In this document: positions 43,481 to 52,083 of the stretch, one piece after another
Numbering within the stretch: the stretch's first letter is position 1
Layout: every line of letters starts with the position of its first letter
Origin: Curtobacterium salicis
GTDB lineage: Bacteria; Actinomycetota; Actinomycetes; Actinomycetales; Microbacteriaceae
Direction: 5' to 3'
Length of the DNA: 64,000 bases
Assembly: GCF_011759505.1 (NCBI RefSeq)
Contig: NZ_JAAOYO010000002.1
Span: 62,001-126,000 of the forward strand
Notes under the pieces: model-generated
Databases searched by the model: none
Seen by the model: only the letters and a program-made list of their open reading frames with translations
Told to the model about the DNA's origin: nothing
Position numbers and translations under genes: made by a program

Positions 43481-45670
43481 GTGACCAGCGAGCACGACGT
43501 GACCATCCCGCCGACCGCCGCCAAGCGGCCCCGGACGCGGACCCACCACGGCATCGACTTCGTCGACGACTACGAGTGGCTGCGTGACAAGGAGTCCCCG
43601 GACACCATCGCGTACCTCGAAGCCGAGAACCGGTACACCGAGGCGCAGACCGAGCACCTCGGTGCCCTCCGTGAGCGGCTCTTCGACGAGGTCAAGACCC
43701 GTGTGCAGGAGACCGACCTCTCGGTCCCCGTGCGCATGGGCCAGTGGTGGTACTTCACCCGGACCAGCGAGGGCAGCCAGTACGGCGTGCAGTGCCGTGC
43801 CCCCATCAGCGGCCCGGACGACTGGACGCCGCCGTCGCTCGAGTCGGATGCCACGGGGTCGGCGAGTGCCGGCACCCTGCCCGGCGAAGAGGTCGTCCTG
43901 GACGGCAACGCCCTGGCCGAGGGGCACGACTTCTTCTCGCTCGGCACCTACGACATCAGCGACGACGGTCGTCGGCTGGTCTACGGCGTCGACGTCGAGG
44001 GCGACGAGCGGTACACCCTGGCCGTCCGTGACCTCGAGACCGGCCAGGACCTCGGCGACACGATCCCGAACACCGGGGCGGGCGCCACGTTCGACCCCTC
44101 GGGCCGCTACGTCTTCTACCCGACCGTCGACGACTCCTGGCGCCCGGACCGCATCTGGCGCCACACCGTCGGCACCTCGGCGGACGCCGACGTCGTGGTG
44201 TTCGAAGAGCCCGACGACCGCTACTGGGTCGGAGTGGGGGTGACCCGCTCGTCGCAGTACATCGTCATCGAGCTCGGGTCGAAGATCACGTCCGAGGCGC
44301 TCGTCCTCGACGCGTCCGACCCGACCGGGGAGTTCCGCGTCGTCTGGCCCCGTCGCGAGGGCGTCGAGTACGAGATCGAGCACGCCATCGTCGGCGGCAG
44401 CGACCGACTGCTCGTCCTGCACAACGACGGTGCCGAGAACTTCGAACTGGTGGACGTCCCCGCGGACGACCCGACGTCCGAGTCCGACCGCCGTGTCGTC
44501 GTCCCCCACCACGCCGAACGACGCATCGAGTCGGTCGACGCCTTCGCCGGGCACCTGGCGCTCGAGTACCGGTCCGAAGCACTGCCCCGGATCGCGATCA
44601 TCCCGATCGAGGGCGACGGCTACGGCGACGCGCACGAGGTCCCCTTCGACGAGGCCCTGTTCTCCGCCGGCCTCGGCGGCAACCCCGAGTGGGACCAGCC
44701 GACGCTCCGACTCGGGTACACGTCGTTCGTGACCCCGTCCGAGGTCAGCGACCTGGACCTGACGACCGGCGAGGTCACCGTCCTCAAGCGGCAGCCGGTG
44801 CTCGGCGGCTACGACCCTGCCGACTACGTGCAGGAGCGTGACTGGGCGACCGCTGCCGACGGCACGCGGGTCCCGATCTCGCTCGTCTGGCGACGCGACG
44901 CCGTCGACGCGGATGCCCCGGCACCACTGCACCTGTACGGGTACGGCTCGTACGAGCACTCGATCGACCCGGGCTTCAGCGTCATGCGCCTGTCGATGCT
45001 CGACCGCGGCGTCGTCTTCGCCGTCGCCCACGTCCGCGGGGGCGGCGAGCTGGGCCGACACTGGTACGAGGACGGCAAGACCCTGACGAAGAAGAACACC
45101 TTCACGGACTTCGTCGCCGTCGCCGGGCACCTCATCGACAGCGGCAGGACGACGCCCGAGCGTCTCGTGGCCGAGGGCGGCAGCGCCGGCGGTCTGCTGA
45201 TGGGCGCGGTCGCGAACCTGGCACCCGAGCGGTTCGCCGGCATCCTGGCCGCCGTGCCGTTCGTGGACGCGCTGACGAGCATCCTCGACCCGGACCTGCC
45301 CCTGACCGTCATCGAGTGGGACGAGTGGGGCGACCCGCTCCACGACCCCGAGGTCTACCGGTACATGAGCGAGTACACGCCGTACGAGAACGTCCGCGAC
45401 GACGTGCAGTACCCGCGCATCCTCGCGGTGACCTCGATCAACGACACCCGTGTGCTCTACGTGGAGCCGGCGAAGTGGACCGCGAAGCTGCGCGAGGTCG
45501 GCGCCCCGGTGCTCCTGAAGACCGAGATGTCCGCGGGCCACGGTGGCGTCAGCGGCCGGTACGACTCGTGGAAGGAACGTGCGTCCGAGCTGGCGTGGCT
45601 GCTCGACGTGCTCGGCCTGGCCGACGTCTCCCCCGCCGCGGCGACCGCGGGCCCGATCGCGGCCGGCTGA
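43481..45670 (+). CDS. ptrB: Oligopeptidase B (S9 prolyl oligopeptidase family)
   Basis: A 729-residue serine peptidase that cuts short peptides after Lys/Arg. A seven-bladed propeller (about 80-420) begins after HHGIDFVDDYEWLRDKESPD. The alpha/beta-hydrolase domain carries S568 in GGSAGG, D655 in SINDTRV and H687 in AGHGGVSGRYDSW. VPISLVWRRD... and YGSYEHSIDPGFSVMRLSMLDRGVVFAVAHVRGGG-type segments are characteristic of the family. No signal peptide is present, so it is cytosolic. The gene ends before a strong shared terminator. Confidence 0.94.
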   Translation: MTSEHDVTIPPTAAKRPRTRTHHGIDFVDDYEWLRDKESPDTIAYLEAENRYTEAQTEHLGALRERLFDEVKTRVQETDLSVPVRMGQWWYFTRTSEGSQYGVQCRAPISGPDDWTPPSLESDATGSASAGTLPGEEVVLDGNALAEGHDFFSLGTYDISDDGRRLVYGVDVEGDERYTLAVRDLETGQDLGDTIPNTGAGATFDPSGRYVFYPTVDDSWRPDRIWRHTVGTSADADVVVFEEPDDRYWVGVGVTRSSQYIVIELGSKITSEALVLDASDPTGEFRVVWPRREGVEYEIEHAIVGGSDRLLVLHNDGAENFELVDVPADDPTSESDRRVVVPHHAERRIESVDAFAGHLALEYRSEALPRIAIIPIEGDGYGDAHEVPFDEALFSAGLGGNPEWDQPTLRLGYTSFVTPSEVSDLDLTTGEVTVLKRQPVLGGYDPADYVQERDWATAADGTRVPISLVWRRDAVDADAPAPLHLYGYGSYEHSIDPGFSVMRLSMLDRGVVFAVAHVRGGGELGRHWYEDGKTLTKKNTFTDFVAVAGHLIDSGRTTPERLVAEGGSAGGLLMGAVANLAPERFAGILAAVPFVDALTSILDPDLPLTVIEWDEWGDPLHDPEVYRYMSEYTPYENVRDDVQYPRILAVTSINDTRVLYVEPAKWTAKLREVGAPVLLKTEMSAGHGGVSGRYDSWKERASELAWLLDVLGLADVSPAAATAGPIAAG

Positions 45671-45687
45671 CCGCCGCACGGCCGACA

Positions 45688-45728
45688 TGACGACGGCGCG
45701 CACCCGAGCAGGGTGCGCGCCGTCGTCA
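45688..45728. terminator. Bidirectional terminator between ptrB and the CYTH-CHAD gene
   Basis: TGACGACGGCGCGCACCC and its exact complement form a perfect 18-bp stem around the loop GAGCA, between convergent stops. Confidence 0.85.
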
Positions 45729-45748
45729 CGTCAGGACGGGACTGCCCG

Positions 45749-47263
45749 TCACACGCGGTTGAGCGCGTGGACTGCCTCGTCGTAGGAGTCCTCGGCCACG
45801 CGGACCCGGTCGCCGGCCAGGACGCCGTAGCCGAACGTCCCCTCGCCGACTCGGTCCGCGATCCCGGCCTGCACACGCAGCTGCTCGAGCGCGTGCAGCG
45901 ACCGGACGCGCTCGGTGAGCACGTCGGCTGCGGTGCCGATGCGCTTCCACAGCGCGTGCGGGAACGCGTCGTCGCCGAGGACGTCCATCGCCATGCGGGC
46001 GCGCAGTGTGGCGTGCCAGGCGCGTTGGGTGGCCTCGCGGTCGCCGGCCTCGTCGGCGGGGTCGTCCCCGACGGCTGCCCGGACGAGGTCGCGGACTCGT
46101 GGCTTCTCGATCGCCGAGACGTCCTGCGCGACCTGCTTCGGGTCGCGGAGTGCCCACTTCGTCGGCTGCGGGCGTTCGACGGCGTCGTCGAGGGCGTCGA
46201 GCAGTTCGAGGAACGACTCCTCGTGCAGCGAGAGCACGACCTCACGGGTGGCGTCGTCGCGACGCTGCCGGGTGGAGGCGAGGATGCGCTCGCGGGTGAT
46301 CGAGTCGATGAGCGCCTCCTGCGCCGGGCTCGAGGCGCGCGGCAGTCGGTCCACCAGGTAGTCGGCGAGCGCTGCGCGAGCGGTGACGGCCGCGAGGGCG
46401 TCGGCCGCGGCGGCGGCACGGTCGATCGCGTCGCCGTCGGCGAACGCCGGACGGTAGGACCCGAGGACCGCGGCGATGCCGAGGGCGGTCTCAGCCGTCT
46501 CGGACAGGTCGGTCGACGCGCCGGACCGGAGTCCGGCCTCCAGGCGGAGCAGCGTGCCACGGAGCTTCCGCAAGCGCTTGGTGAGCGCACGGGCCGCGGT
46601 GCCCTTGTGCGGCTTCTCCTCGGTCTGGAGGCGCGGTGCCGGTGCCCCCGTCAGCCCCCGTGCCAGCTTGGACGCGACGGCGGCGGGGCCGGCGCCGACG
46701 GCGGCGAACCGACCGTCCAGGGCGGCGAAGAGCTCGTGTGCGATCTGCGGGTCGACGCCCTCGACGGCTTCGACCTCGACCTCCCGCCACGTGTCCGGAT
46801 CGGCCGGTGCGTCGTCGTCGAGGCGTTCGGCGACGACCTGGTCGTCGGCGAGTTCGGCCACCTGGTCGCCGTCCTCGTCGAGCAGTCGGGTGACGGTACG
46901 GGTGGTGGTGATCCGGACGACCGGGTGCAGGCCGCGGCCACGGCGTTCGGTGAAGAGCGCGGCGAGGACCTCGACGGGCACGGTGTCGGGGTCCTCGGTG
47001 AGCGGGAAGTGCTGCTCATGGCGGACGGTGTCGGACTCGGCGCGCTTGATGTGCCAGCCGGCGTCGTGTCCGCCGGTGCGACGACGGACGGTGACGTGGG
47101 CGGCGACGAGGTCGTACCGCTGGGTGTCCCAGTAGGTGGCGTCGAGCTCGAACGGCTCCTGGGCGTCGGTCTGCATGATCCCGCCGGCGCCGACCAGATC
47201 CGGCAGTGCGGCGTCGGCGGGCAGGTCGTAGGTGCGCTCGATCTCGAGGTGCGTGTCGCTCAC
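45749..47263 (-). CDS. CYTH and CHAD domain-containing protein
   Basis: A 504-residue protein. The CYTH (triphosphate tunnel) domain fills about residues 1-210, beginning LEIERTY with Arg in place of Lys in the ExExK motif. The helical, histidine-containing CHAD domain (about 215-504) includes KGTAARALTKRLRKLRG and RAWHATLRARMAMDVLGDDAF. CYTH enzymes hydrolyse triphosphates such as PPPi, and CHAD domains bind polyphosphate. A role in polyphosphate turnover is therefore likely but inferred. The GTG start overlaps the upstream membrane-protein stop by four bases (GTGA). Confidence 0.93.
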   Translation of the reverse strand: MSDTHLEIERTYDLPADAALPDLVGAGGIMQTDAQEPFELDATYWDTQRYDLVAAHVTVRRRTGGHDAGWHIKRAESDTVRHEQHFPLTEDPDTVPVEVLAALFTERRGRGLHPVVRITTTRTVTRLLDEDGDQVAELADDQVVAERLDDDAPADPDTWREVEVEAVEGVDPQIAHELFAALDGRFAAVGAGPAAVASKLARGLTGAPAPRLQTEEKPHKGTAARALTKRLRKLRGTLLRLEAGLRSGASTDLSETAETALGIAAVLGSYRPAFADGDAIDRAAAAADALAAVTARAALADYLVDRLPRASSPAQEALIDSITRERILASTRQRRDDATREVVLSLHEESFLELLDALDDAVERPQPTKWALRDPKQVAQDVSAIEKPRVRDLVRAAVGDDPADEAGDREATQRAWHATLRARMAMDVLGDDAFPHALWKRIGTAADVLTERVRSLHALEQLRVQAGIADRVGEGTFGYGVLAGDRVRVAEDSYDEAVHALNRV

Positions 47264-47616
47264 ACGGTCTTGTCTACCAGGGTGGCGGCGCGGTCCTCAC
47301 CACCGGGGCGTCGGCGGAGGGGCGAGGTCGCCCAGGCGAGCAGACCGGCGGCCACGACGGTGAGCGCCGGCACGGCCAGGAGGCACGGGACGAGTCGGGC
47401 GGGGACGAGCGGCCAGAGCACCCCGGCCGCCTCCACGGCAGCCGCTCCGAACGGGAGCAGCACGAGCAGCCAGGCACGTCTCGGAGCGTCGACGGCGACG
47501 AGCCAGCCGGCGAGTGCCACGAGGAGCGGCACGACCGTCGGCAGGATGCTGACCGGCCATCCGGACGGCGGTCCGACGAACGGAGCGACGACCGCGCCGA
47601 CGGCTGCGGCGGTCAC
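47260..47616 (-). CDS. Small hydrophobic membrane protein (start uncertain)
   Basis: A 118-residue frame from the first regular start codon (GTG), with helices SILPTVVPLLVALAGWLVAV and AWLLVLLPFGAAAVEAAGVLW plus a further segment, then a basic tail. The same frame stays open upstream and encodes another hydrophobic stretch (VLHGAAISAAILLLPG). The true protein may therefore begin near 47703, where only a CTG is available, preceded by GGGAGG. It overlaps and is probably coupled to the CYTH-CHAD gene. No family is recognised. Confidence 0.6.
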   Translation of the reverse strand: MTAAAVGAVVAPFVGPPSGWPVSILPTVVPLLVALAGWLVAVDAPRRAWLLVLLPFGAAAVEAAGVLWPLVPARLVPCLLAVPALTVVAAGLLAWATSPLRRRPGGEDRAATLVDKTV

Positions 47617-47732
47617 GAGGGCCGCGCCGAGGCGTCGACGGCGGGCAGACGGCCCGGGAAGGAGCAGGATCGCCGCGCTGATCGCAGCACCATGGAGGAC
47701 CAGCCGGTCAAGGGCCTCCCGGGAAGCGGGGT

Positions 47733-47738
47733 TACCGT
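47733..47738 (+). promoter_or_regulatory. -10 box of a leaderless mycoredoxin promoter
   Basis: TACCGT, six bases before the ATG at 47745. Confidence 0.55.
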
Positions 47739-47744
47739 GAGCAC

Positions 47745-48017
47745 ATGAGCGAGACGATCACCCGTGACGCGTTCGTGCCCGAGGCCGGCGGCGTCACCAT
47801 GTTCACGACCACCTGGTGCGGCTACTGCGCCCGCCTGAAGAACCAGATGACCAAGGCGGGCGTGCCCTTCCGCGAGGTCGACATCGAGACCACCCCCGGC
47901 ACGGCCGAACTCGTCGCCGAGGTCAACGGCGGCAACCAGACCGTGCCGACCCTGGTCTTCCCGGACGGCAGCACCGCGACGAACCCGTCCCTGGCCGAGG
48001 TGCAGTCCCGCGTCTGA
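47745..48017 (+). CDS. Mycoredoxin-like glutaredoxin
   Basis: A 90-residue thioredoxin-fold oxidoreductase with the active site CGYC at residues 25-28 in TTWCGYCARLK and the cis-proline loop in NQTVPTLVF. The CGYC sequence and size match mycoredoxin-1, which uses mycothiol to reduce mixed disulfides in actinobacteria. The short N-terminal extension (SETITRDAFVPEAGG) is compatible. A TGG...WCGYC start and the promoter box six bases upstream support the ATG. A long hairpin follows the stop. Confidence 0.88.
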   Translation: MSETITRDAFVPEAGGVTMFTTTWCGYCARLKNQMTKAGVPFREVDIETTPGTAELVAEVNGGNQTVPTLVFPDGSTATNPSLAEVQSRV

Positions 48018-48052
48018 CCCGGAGCCGAGGCGGCGCCGCGCGTTGCCTTGGC

Positions 48053-48122
48053 GCAAGACACCGGTGTTCGTGCATCGAGCCGCGGAAGTTCGCGGCGCGA
48101 TGCACGAACACCGGTGCTTTGC
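48053..48122. terminator. Long nested hairpin between convergent genes
   Basis: CACCGGTGTTCGTGCATCG (48059-48077) and its exact complement (48098-48116) enclose a second perfect stem, GCCGCG/CGCGGC. Outer bases GCGCAA/TTTGCG nearly continue the pairing. It lies between the mycoredoxin and SNF2 helicase stops. Confidence 0.7.
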
Positions 48123-48178
48123 GGTCCCGGCGCCGCCGGACACGCCGGCCTCAGCCGCCTGAGCCGCCGATCGGCGCG

Positions 48179-50305
48179 CTAGCGCGACAGCGCGTCGAGC
48201 AGCAGCGCGGCCATCGCGTCGAGCTGGATGTCGCCGGAGTCGACGACCTCCTCGTCCGAGCCGTCGAGCGCCCGGGCGGCCAGACCGGCCTTCGAGTCGA
48301 TGAGCTCCGCGATCTTGGTGTCGATCGTCTGTGCGGCGATGATGCGCCACGCGGTGACGGGCTCCTCCTGGCCGATGCGGTGCACGCGGTCGATCGCCTG
48401 CGTCTGCTCGGCGCTCGTCCACGACAGCTCGGCGAGGACGACGTTGGAGGCGACCTGCAGGTTCAGCCCGACGCCGGCCGCGGTGAGCGAGCAGACGATG
48501 ACGGCCACGTCCGGGTCGTTCACGAACGAGTCGATCTCGGCCGTGCGCTGTGCCGGGGTCTGGTCGCCACGGATCGTCGCGGTGCGCAGGTGCCGGCGGG
48601 CGAAGACCTCTTCCGCCTGGTCCATCACGTCGAGGTGCTTCGCGAAGAACACCACCTTGCCGACGTTCGAGGCGAGCTGGGCCGCGTAGTCCGCCGCGAG
48701 CTGCGCCTTGGCACGGCCGATGCGACGCACCATCGAGAACACGTTCTCGCCGGTGGACGAGGCGTCCTGGTCCTCGAGCTCCCAACGGGCGACCTGGCGG
48801 ACGAGCTTCTCGTCGATGCCCTCGACCGGCGCCTGGCCGGTGCGGGCCGCGAGTGCCTGGTGGTACCGCTTGACGAGCTTCGCGGTGAGCTCGCGCTCGG
48901 CGTCGCGGATGGAGCGGCCCTCGTCGCCGTCGAGCTCGACGGGGATGTCGGCGATCCGTCGTGCCGGGATGTCCGCGGCGACGTCGACCTTGCGGCGGCG
49001 GACGATGCCGAGGTCGATCACGGCCTTCCGCGCCTCGCTGAAGAACCCCTGGTCGGCGGGGGTCAGCCCGATCTCCTCGAGCTCGTTCATGAGCTGCGCC
49101 CGGGGCTTCTTGTCGTCGATCCAGCCGAGGAACTCCCAGATGGTGCGGAAGTCCTCGACCGAGTTGATCAGCGGCGTGCCGGTCAGGGCCATGAGCAGCG
49201 GGTTCGCCGTGCGCTCGCGGATCTTCTCGGCGAGCTGCAGCACGAACTTCGAGCGCTGCGAGTCCTTGTTCTTGATGAAGTGCGCCTCGTCGACGACCAT
49301 GCCCTTGAACCCGAAGGTCCCGAGCCAGCCGACGTGCCGGTCGAGGATCTCGTAGTTCACGATGATGATGTCGGCGAACCCGTCGAGGTCCTGGCCGTCG
49401 CCGTGGATGACGGTGGCGCGGTGGTTCGGCACCCAGCGCTCGGCTTCGCGTGCCCAGTTCGTCTTCACGACGTTCGGCACCACGACGAGCAGTGGGAACG
49501 CCTTGGCGGCGTCGGCCGCGATCAGCGACTGCGCGGTCTTGCCGAGACCCGGCTCGTCGGCGAGCAGGAAGGTCCGGTGCCCCTGCGCCGCCGAGGCGAC
49601 GAGTTCCGCCTGGTGCTTCATCAGCGACGCACCGGCCGGGGTCTGCAGCGTCGTCGGCTCGGGCAGCGGCATCGAGGCCGCTCCCCCGCCGGCGCCGTAC
49701 TCGAACGACTTGAACAGCGGGCCGAAGAGCTCCCAGTTCGCCAGGCGACGCGGGTGGGCGACGGGCTGGTCGGCGAGCGCGAAGTCCGGCGGCAGGAACG
49801 GGTTGGCGAGCTGTCGCCGCACGACCGACTGCGGCACGACGGACCGTTCGGGTGTCTCGACCGCGGCGGTGGGCTCGGTCGCGATGACCAGGTCCTCCGG
49901 CTGCAGTTCGAGACCGGCGTCGATCATCATGTCGCGCTTCACGGTGCGGGTCGCTTCTGAGACCTGCGCCTCTTCGGTGAGGAGCTGGATGACGCTGGTG
50001 TCCCGCGCGGCGGTCTTGGCGAGGATCGTGGCGACCCCGTCGAGTCGCTTCAGCTGCTCGGCCCGCTGCGAATCGGTGAGCGTCGTGTCCGTCTTGACGC
50101 GGGCACGCTCCTCGCGCATGAGCAGGGCCACCGCCTGGAACTTCGTGCGGTTCGTGGCCTTGAGCGGACCACGCTGTGCGGCCGCTTCGACCTCGCGAAC
50201 GGCACGGGCGAGGACGGGGATGAGGCCGTCGTTGTCGAGCGGCCGGGTCCGGCGCGCAGCCGTCCGCGTGCCACCGGCAGCGCGGCGGGTACCTGATCGA
50301 GCCAA
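48179..50305 (-). CDS. SNF2-family DEAD/DEAH-box helicase
   Basis: A 708-residue superfamily 2 ATPase. The motor starts after about 215 residues of basic, helical N-terminus. Motif I is LADEPGLGKTAQS (near 252), with the Glu-Pro form of the SNF2 glycine loop. Motif II is VVDEAHF (near 340), motif III ALTGTPLIN, and the C-terminal lobe ends with SWTSAEQTQAIDRVHRIGQ (motif VI). Like other SNF2 proteins it should translocate on DNA; no nuclease or methylase partner adjoins it. The TTG start is chosen for the AGGAGGAG site just upstream. Confidence 0.9.
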   Translation of the reverse strand: MARSGTRRAAGGTRTAARRTRPLDNDGLIPVLARAVREVEAAAQRGPLKATNRTKFQAVALLMREERARVKTDTTLTDSQRAEQLKRLDGVATILAKTAARDTSVIQLLTEEAQVSEATRTVKRDMMIDAGLELQPEDLVIATEPTAAVETPERSVVPQSVVRRQLANPFLPPDFALADQPVAHPRRLANWELFGPLFKSFEYGAGGGAASMPLPEPTTLQTPAGASLMKHQAELVASAAQGHRTFLLADEPGLGKTAQSLIAADAAKAFPLLVVVPNVVKTNWAREAERWVPNHRATVIHGDGQDLDGFADIIIVNYEILDRHVGWLGTFGFKGMVVDEAHFIKNKDSQRSKFVLQLAEKIRERTANPLLMALTGTPLINSVEDFRTIWEFLGWIDDKKPRAQLMNELEEIGLTPADQGFFSEARKAVIDLGIVRRRKVDVAADIPARRIADIPVELDGDEGRSIRDAERELTAKLVKRYHQALAARTGQAPVEGIDEKLVRQVARWELEDQDASSTGENVFSMVRRIGRAKAQLAADYAAQLASNVGKVVFFAKHLDVMDQAEEVFARRHLRTATIRGDQTPAQRTAEIDSFVNDPDVAVIVCSLTAAGVGLNLQVASNVVLAELSWTSAEQTQAIDRVHRIGQEEPVTAWRIIAAQTIDTKIAELIDSKAGLAARALDGSDEEVVDSGDIQLDAMAALLLDALSR

Positions 50306-50762
50306 GGCTCCTCCTGTTCCGCCCTCATCGGGGCGAGCCACCCGGTACGGGCGGAAGTCGTGTGGTGTGGCTGCCGCGTGTCGTGGCCGTCGCACCGGTG
50401 TCCACCACGGGCCGCCGTGGCCCGCAGCACGCCGGATCGGTCCGGCAGGCCGCATCGGGGCCCAGGTGCGGGCCGATTGCTCGATGTGACGGTCTGCGCG
50501 GGAGTCCGGCGGCGTCTCACGCACGCCACCCATCCCGGAGGAGGACCCCCGGAGAACGTCCTGGAGGTCTGACCTGCCAGGCGACGCGGCTGCGGCACGC
50601 ACCGGCCAGCGACCGGTCGTCGCGGCAGGGATCGACGCGACATGCGAGCACGCCGTGCGTGCGCGCTCAGTTTACTCCCCAGCCACCGACGGAGGCGACT
50701 CTCCACACCCCGCGCGTGGCGTGCCTCCCGGCCGGGAGGCGACCCGACGGACCGGACACGAT
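50306..50762. other. Intergenic region of about 0.46 kb without a recognisable gene
   Basis: Between the SNF2 helicase start and the phosphotransferase stop I find no frame with family motifs or consistent third-position bias. It contains an 18-bp palindrome, GCCTCCCGG joined to CCGGGAGGC, at 50723-50740, part of the GGGAGGC family. The helicase promoter must lie at its left side, but I cannot fix a -10. Confidence 0.55.
50723..50740. terminator. 18-bp GGGAGGC-family palindrome
   Basis: A perfect palindrome 23 bases after the stop of the phosphotransferase gene (minus strand), in the position of a terminator. Confidence 0.45.
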
Positions 50763-52016
50763 CTAGACGCGCGGAGCCGACCGCGGTCGGCCACCACCGG
50801 ACGGGAGGCTCGGGGCCGGTTCCGCCAGTGCGGCCCGCGTCGCCGCCAGCAGCTGTTCCGCCGTCGCGATCCCGTTCGCCGACCCGGTGGTCGCCTGCCC
50901 GCCCGCGTGCGCGAGGAGCTGCGCACCGATCGCCGGCCCGAGGCGCTCGGCCTCCTGCGGGTTCCGGGCCGCCCAGTCGCGGGCGACGGCGTCGGCGAGG
51001 CGTTCGGCAGCCGCACCACGCTCGACGTCGCCCCGAGAGCGGTGCCACAACCCGGTGACGACGAGGTGCGCGACGACCGCACCGACGTCCCGGACCGGGT
51101 AGCCCCACCCGGCGGTGTCGATGTCGAGCAGGCCGGAGATGCGCCACGGCTCGTCCTCGTCGACGAAGACCTGCTCGAGGTGCAGGTCGCCGTGCACCAC
51201 CTGCTTCTGCGCGGCCGTCCAGCCGATCGACCGGCGACCGATCGCGTCGTACAGGCGGTCGATCTCCTCGGCGTCGCCGGGCAGTGCCGCCGTCAGGGTG
51301 CGACGGTGCCAGTCGGCGTGGTCCATCGCGTCGGCGCGGGCCTGCTGCGTCATCGGGACGGCCGCGATCCGACCGCTGAGCGCGGCGAGCGAGGCGACGA
51401 AGCGCGGGTCGTCGGCGATCTCCACGATCCGACTGCCGGCCGGGACGCCCCGGACCAGTTCGAGGACGAGCAGCCCGTCGCCGCGGCTCGACAGCACGCG
51501 CGGCACCGGCAGGCCGGCGGCGGCGAACTGCTCGTGGGTGCGGACGATCGGCGCGACCCGGTGCGGGCGGACGATCTTGATGAACAGGGTGCGCTCGGCT
51601 GCGTCGACCCGGACCACGGCCCGCTTGCCCGGCCGGTACGCGGCGACCGTCAGCGTCGGGTCGGTCACCGGCATGCCGAGGGTCGTCAGCAGTTCGGCGA
51701 CGGCGTCCCGGTACGTCACCTGCGGCAGGACCGGCAGACCCGGGTCGTTCGGGTACGCCCACACCGACACCGGATCGCCCGTCGCGGGGTCGGTGACGAT
51801 CGCGCTGTTCTGGTCGTGCGTCCCGCCGGTGTCGACGTAGGTCAGGACGGTGGCGCGCTGGCCGTTCCGGTCGACGGTGTCGACCTCGTAGCCGTACAGG
51901 TAGCCGTTGCCCGACGGTTCGACCGAGTGCGCGCGCGCGGCCACGACACTGGTCCCCGAGCCGGCGAAGGCCTCGGGGATGACGCGCTCATGGTTCGGCC
52001 ACACGGCGACAGTCAA
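50763..52016 (-). CDS. APH-like aminoglycoside/choline kinase family phosphotransferase
   Basis: A 417-residue protein with a kinase-like phosphotransferase domain in its second half. Brenner-type motif VVHGDLHLEQVFVDEDEPW holds the catalytic Asp, and GLLDIDTAGWGYPVRDVG the metal-binding Asp. TLFIKIVRPHRVAPIVRTHE carries the ATP-binding lysine. The first 110 residues (NGYLYGYEVDTVDRNGQRATVLTYVDTGG) look like the CapA/maltokinase N-cap domain of actinobacterial kinases. The substrate could be a sugar rather than an antibiotic. The start is TTG, with no clear site; a GTG twelve bases in is the alternative. The C-terminus is Pro/Arg-rich and overlaps a partial GGGAGGC motif. Confidence 0.8.
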   Translation of the reverse strand: MTVAVWPNHERVIPEAFAGSGTSVVAARAHSVEPSGNGYLYGYEVDTVDRNGQRATVLTYVDTGGTHDQNSAIVTDPATGDPVSVWAYPNDPGLPVLPQVTYRDAVAELLTTLGMPVTDPTLTVAAYRPGKRAVVRVDAAERTLFIKIVRPHRVAPIVRTHEQFAAAGLPVPRVLSSRGDGLLVLELVRGVPAGSRIVEIADDPRFVASLAALSGRIAAVPMTQQARADAMDHADWHRRTLTAALPGDAEEIDRLYDAIGRRSIGWTAAQKQVVHGDLHLEQVFVDEDEPWRISGLLDIDTAGWGYPVRDVGAVVAHLVVTGLWHRSRGDVERGAAAERLADAVARDWAARNPQEAERLGPAIGAQLLAHAGGQATTGSANGIATAEQLLAATRAALAEPAPSLPSGGGRPRSAPRV

Positions 52017-52071
52017 CCGTGTGTCCGCGGATTCGTCGCGTTGCCGACCGGCTCGGCGTGCGGGTCCTGGC

Positions 52072-52077
52072 TAGCGT
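52072..52077 (+). promoter_or_regulatory. -10 box of a leaderless FUSC-like gene promoter
   Basis: TAGCGT, six bases before the GTG at 52084. Confidence 0.5.
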
Positions 52078-52083
52078 GGAGGG

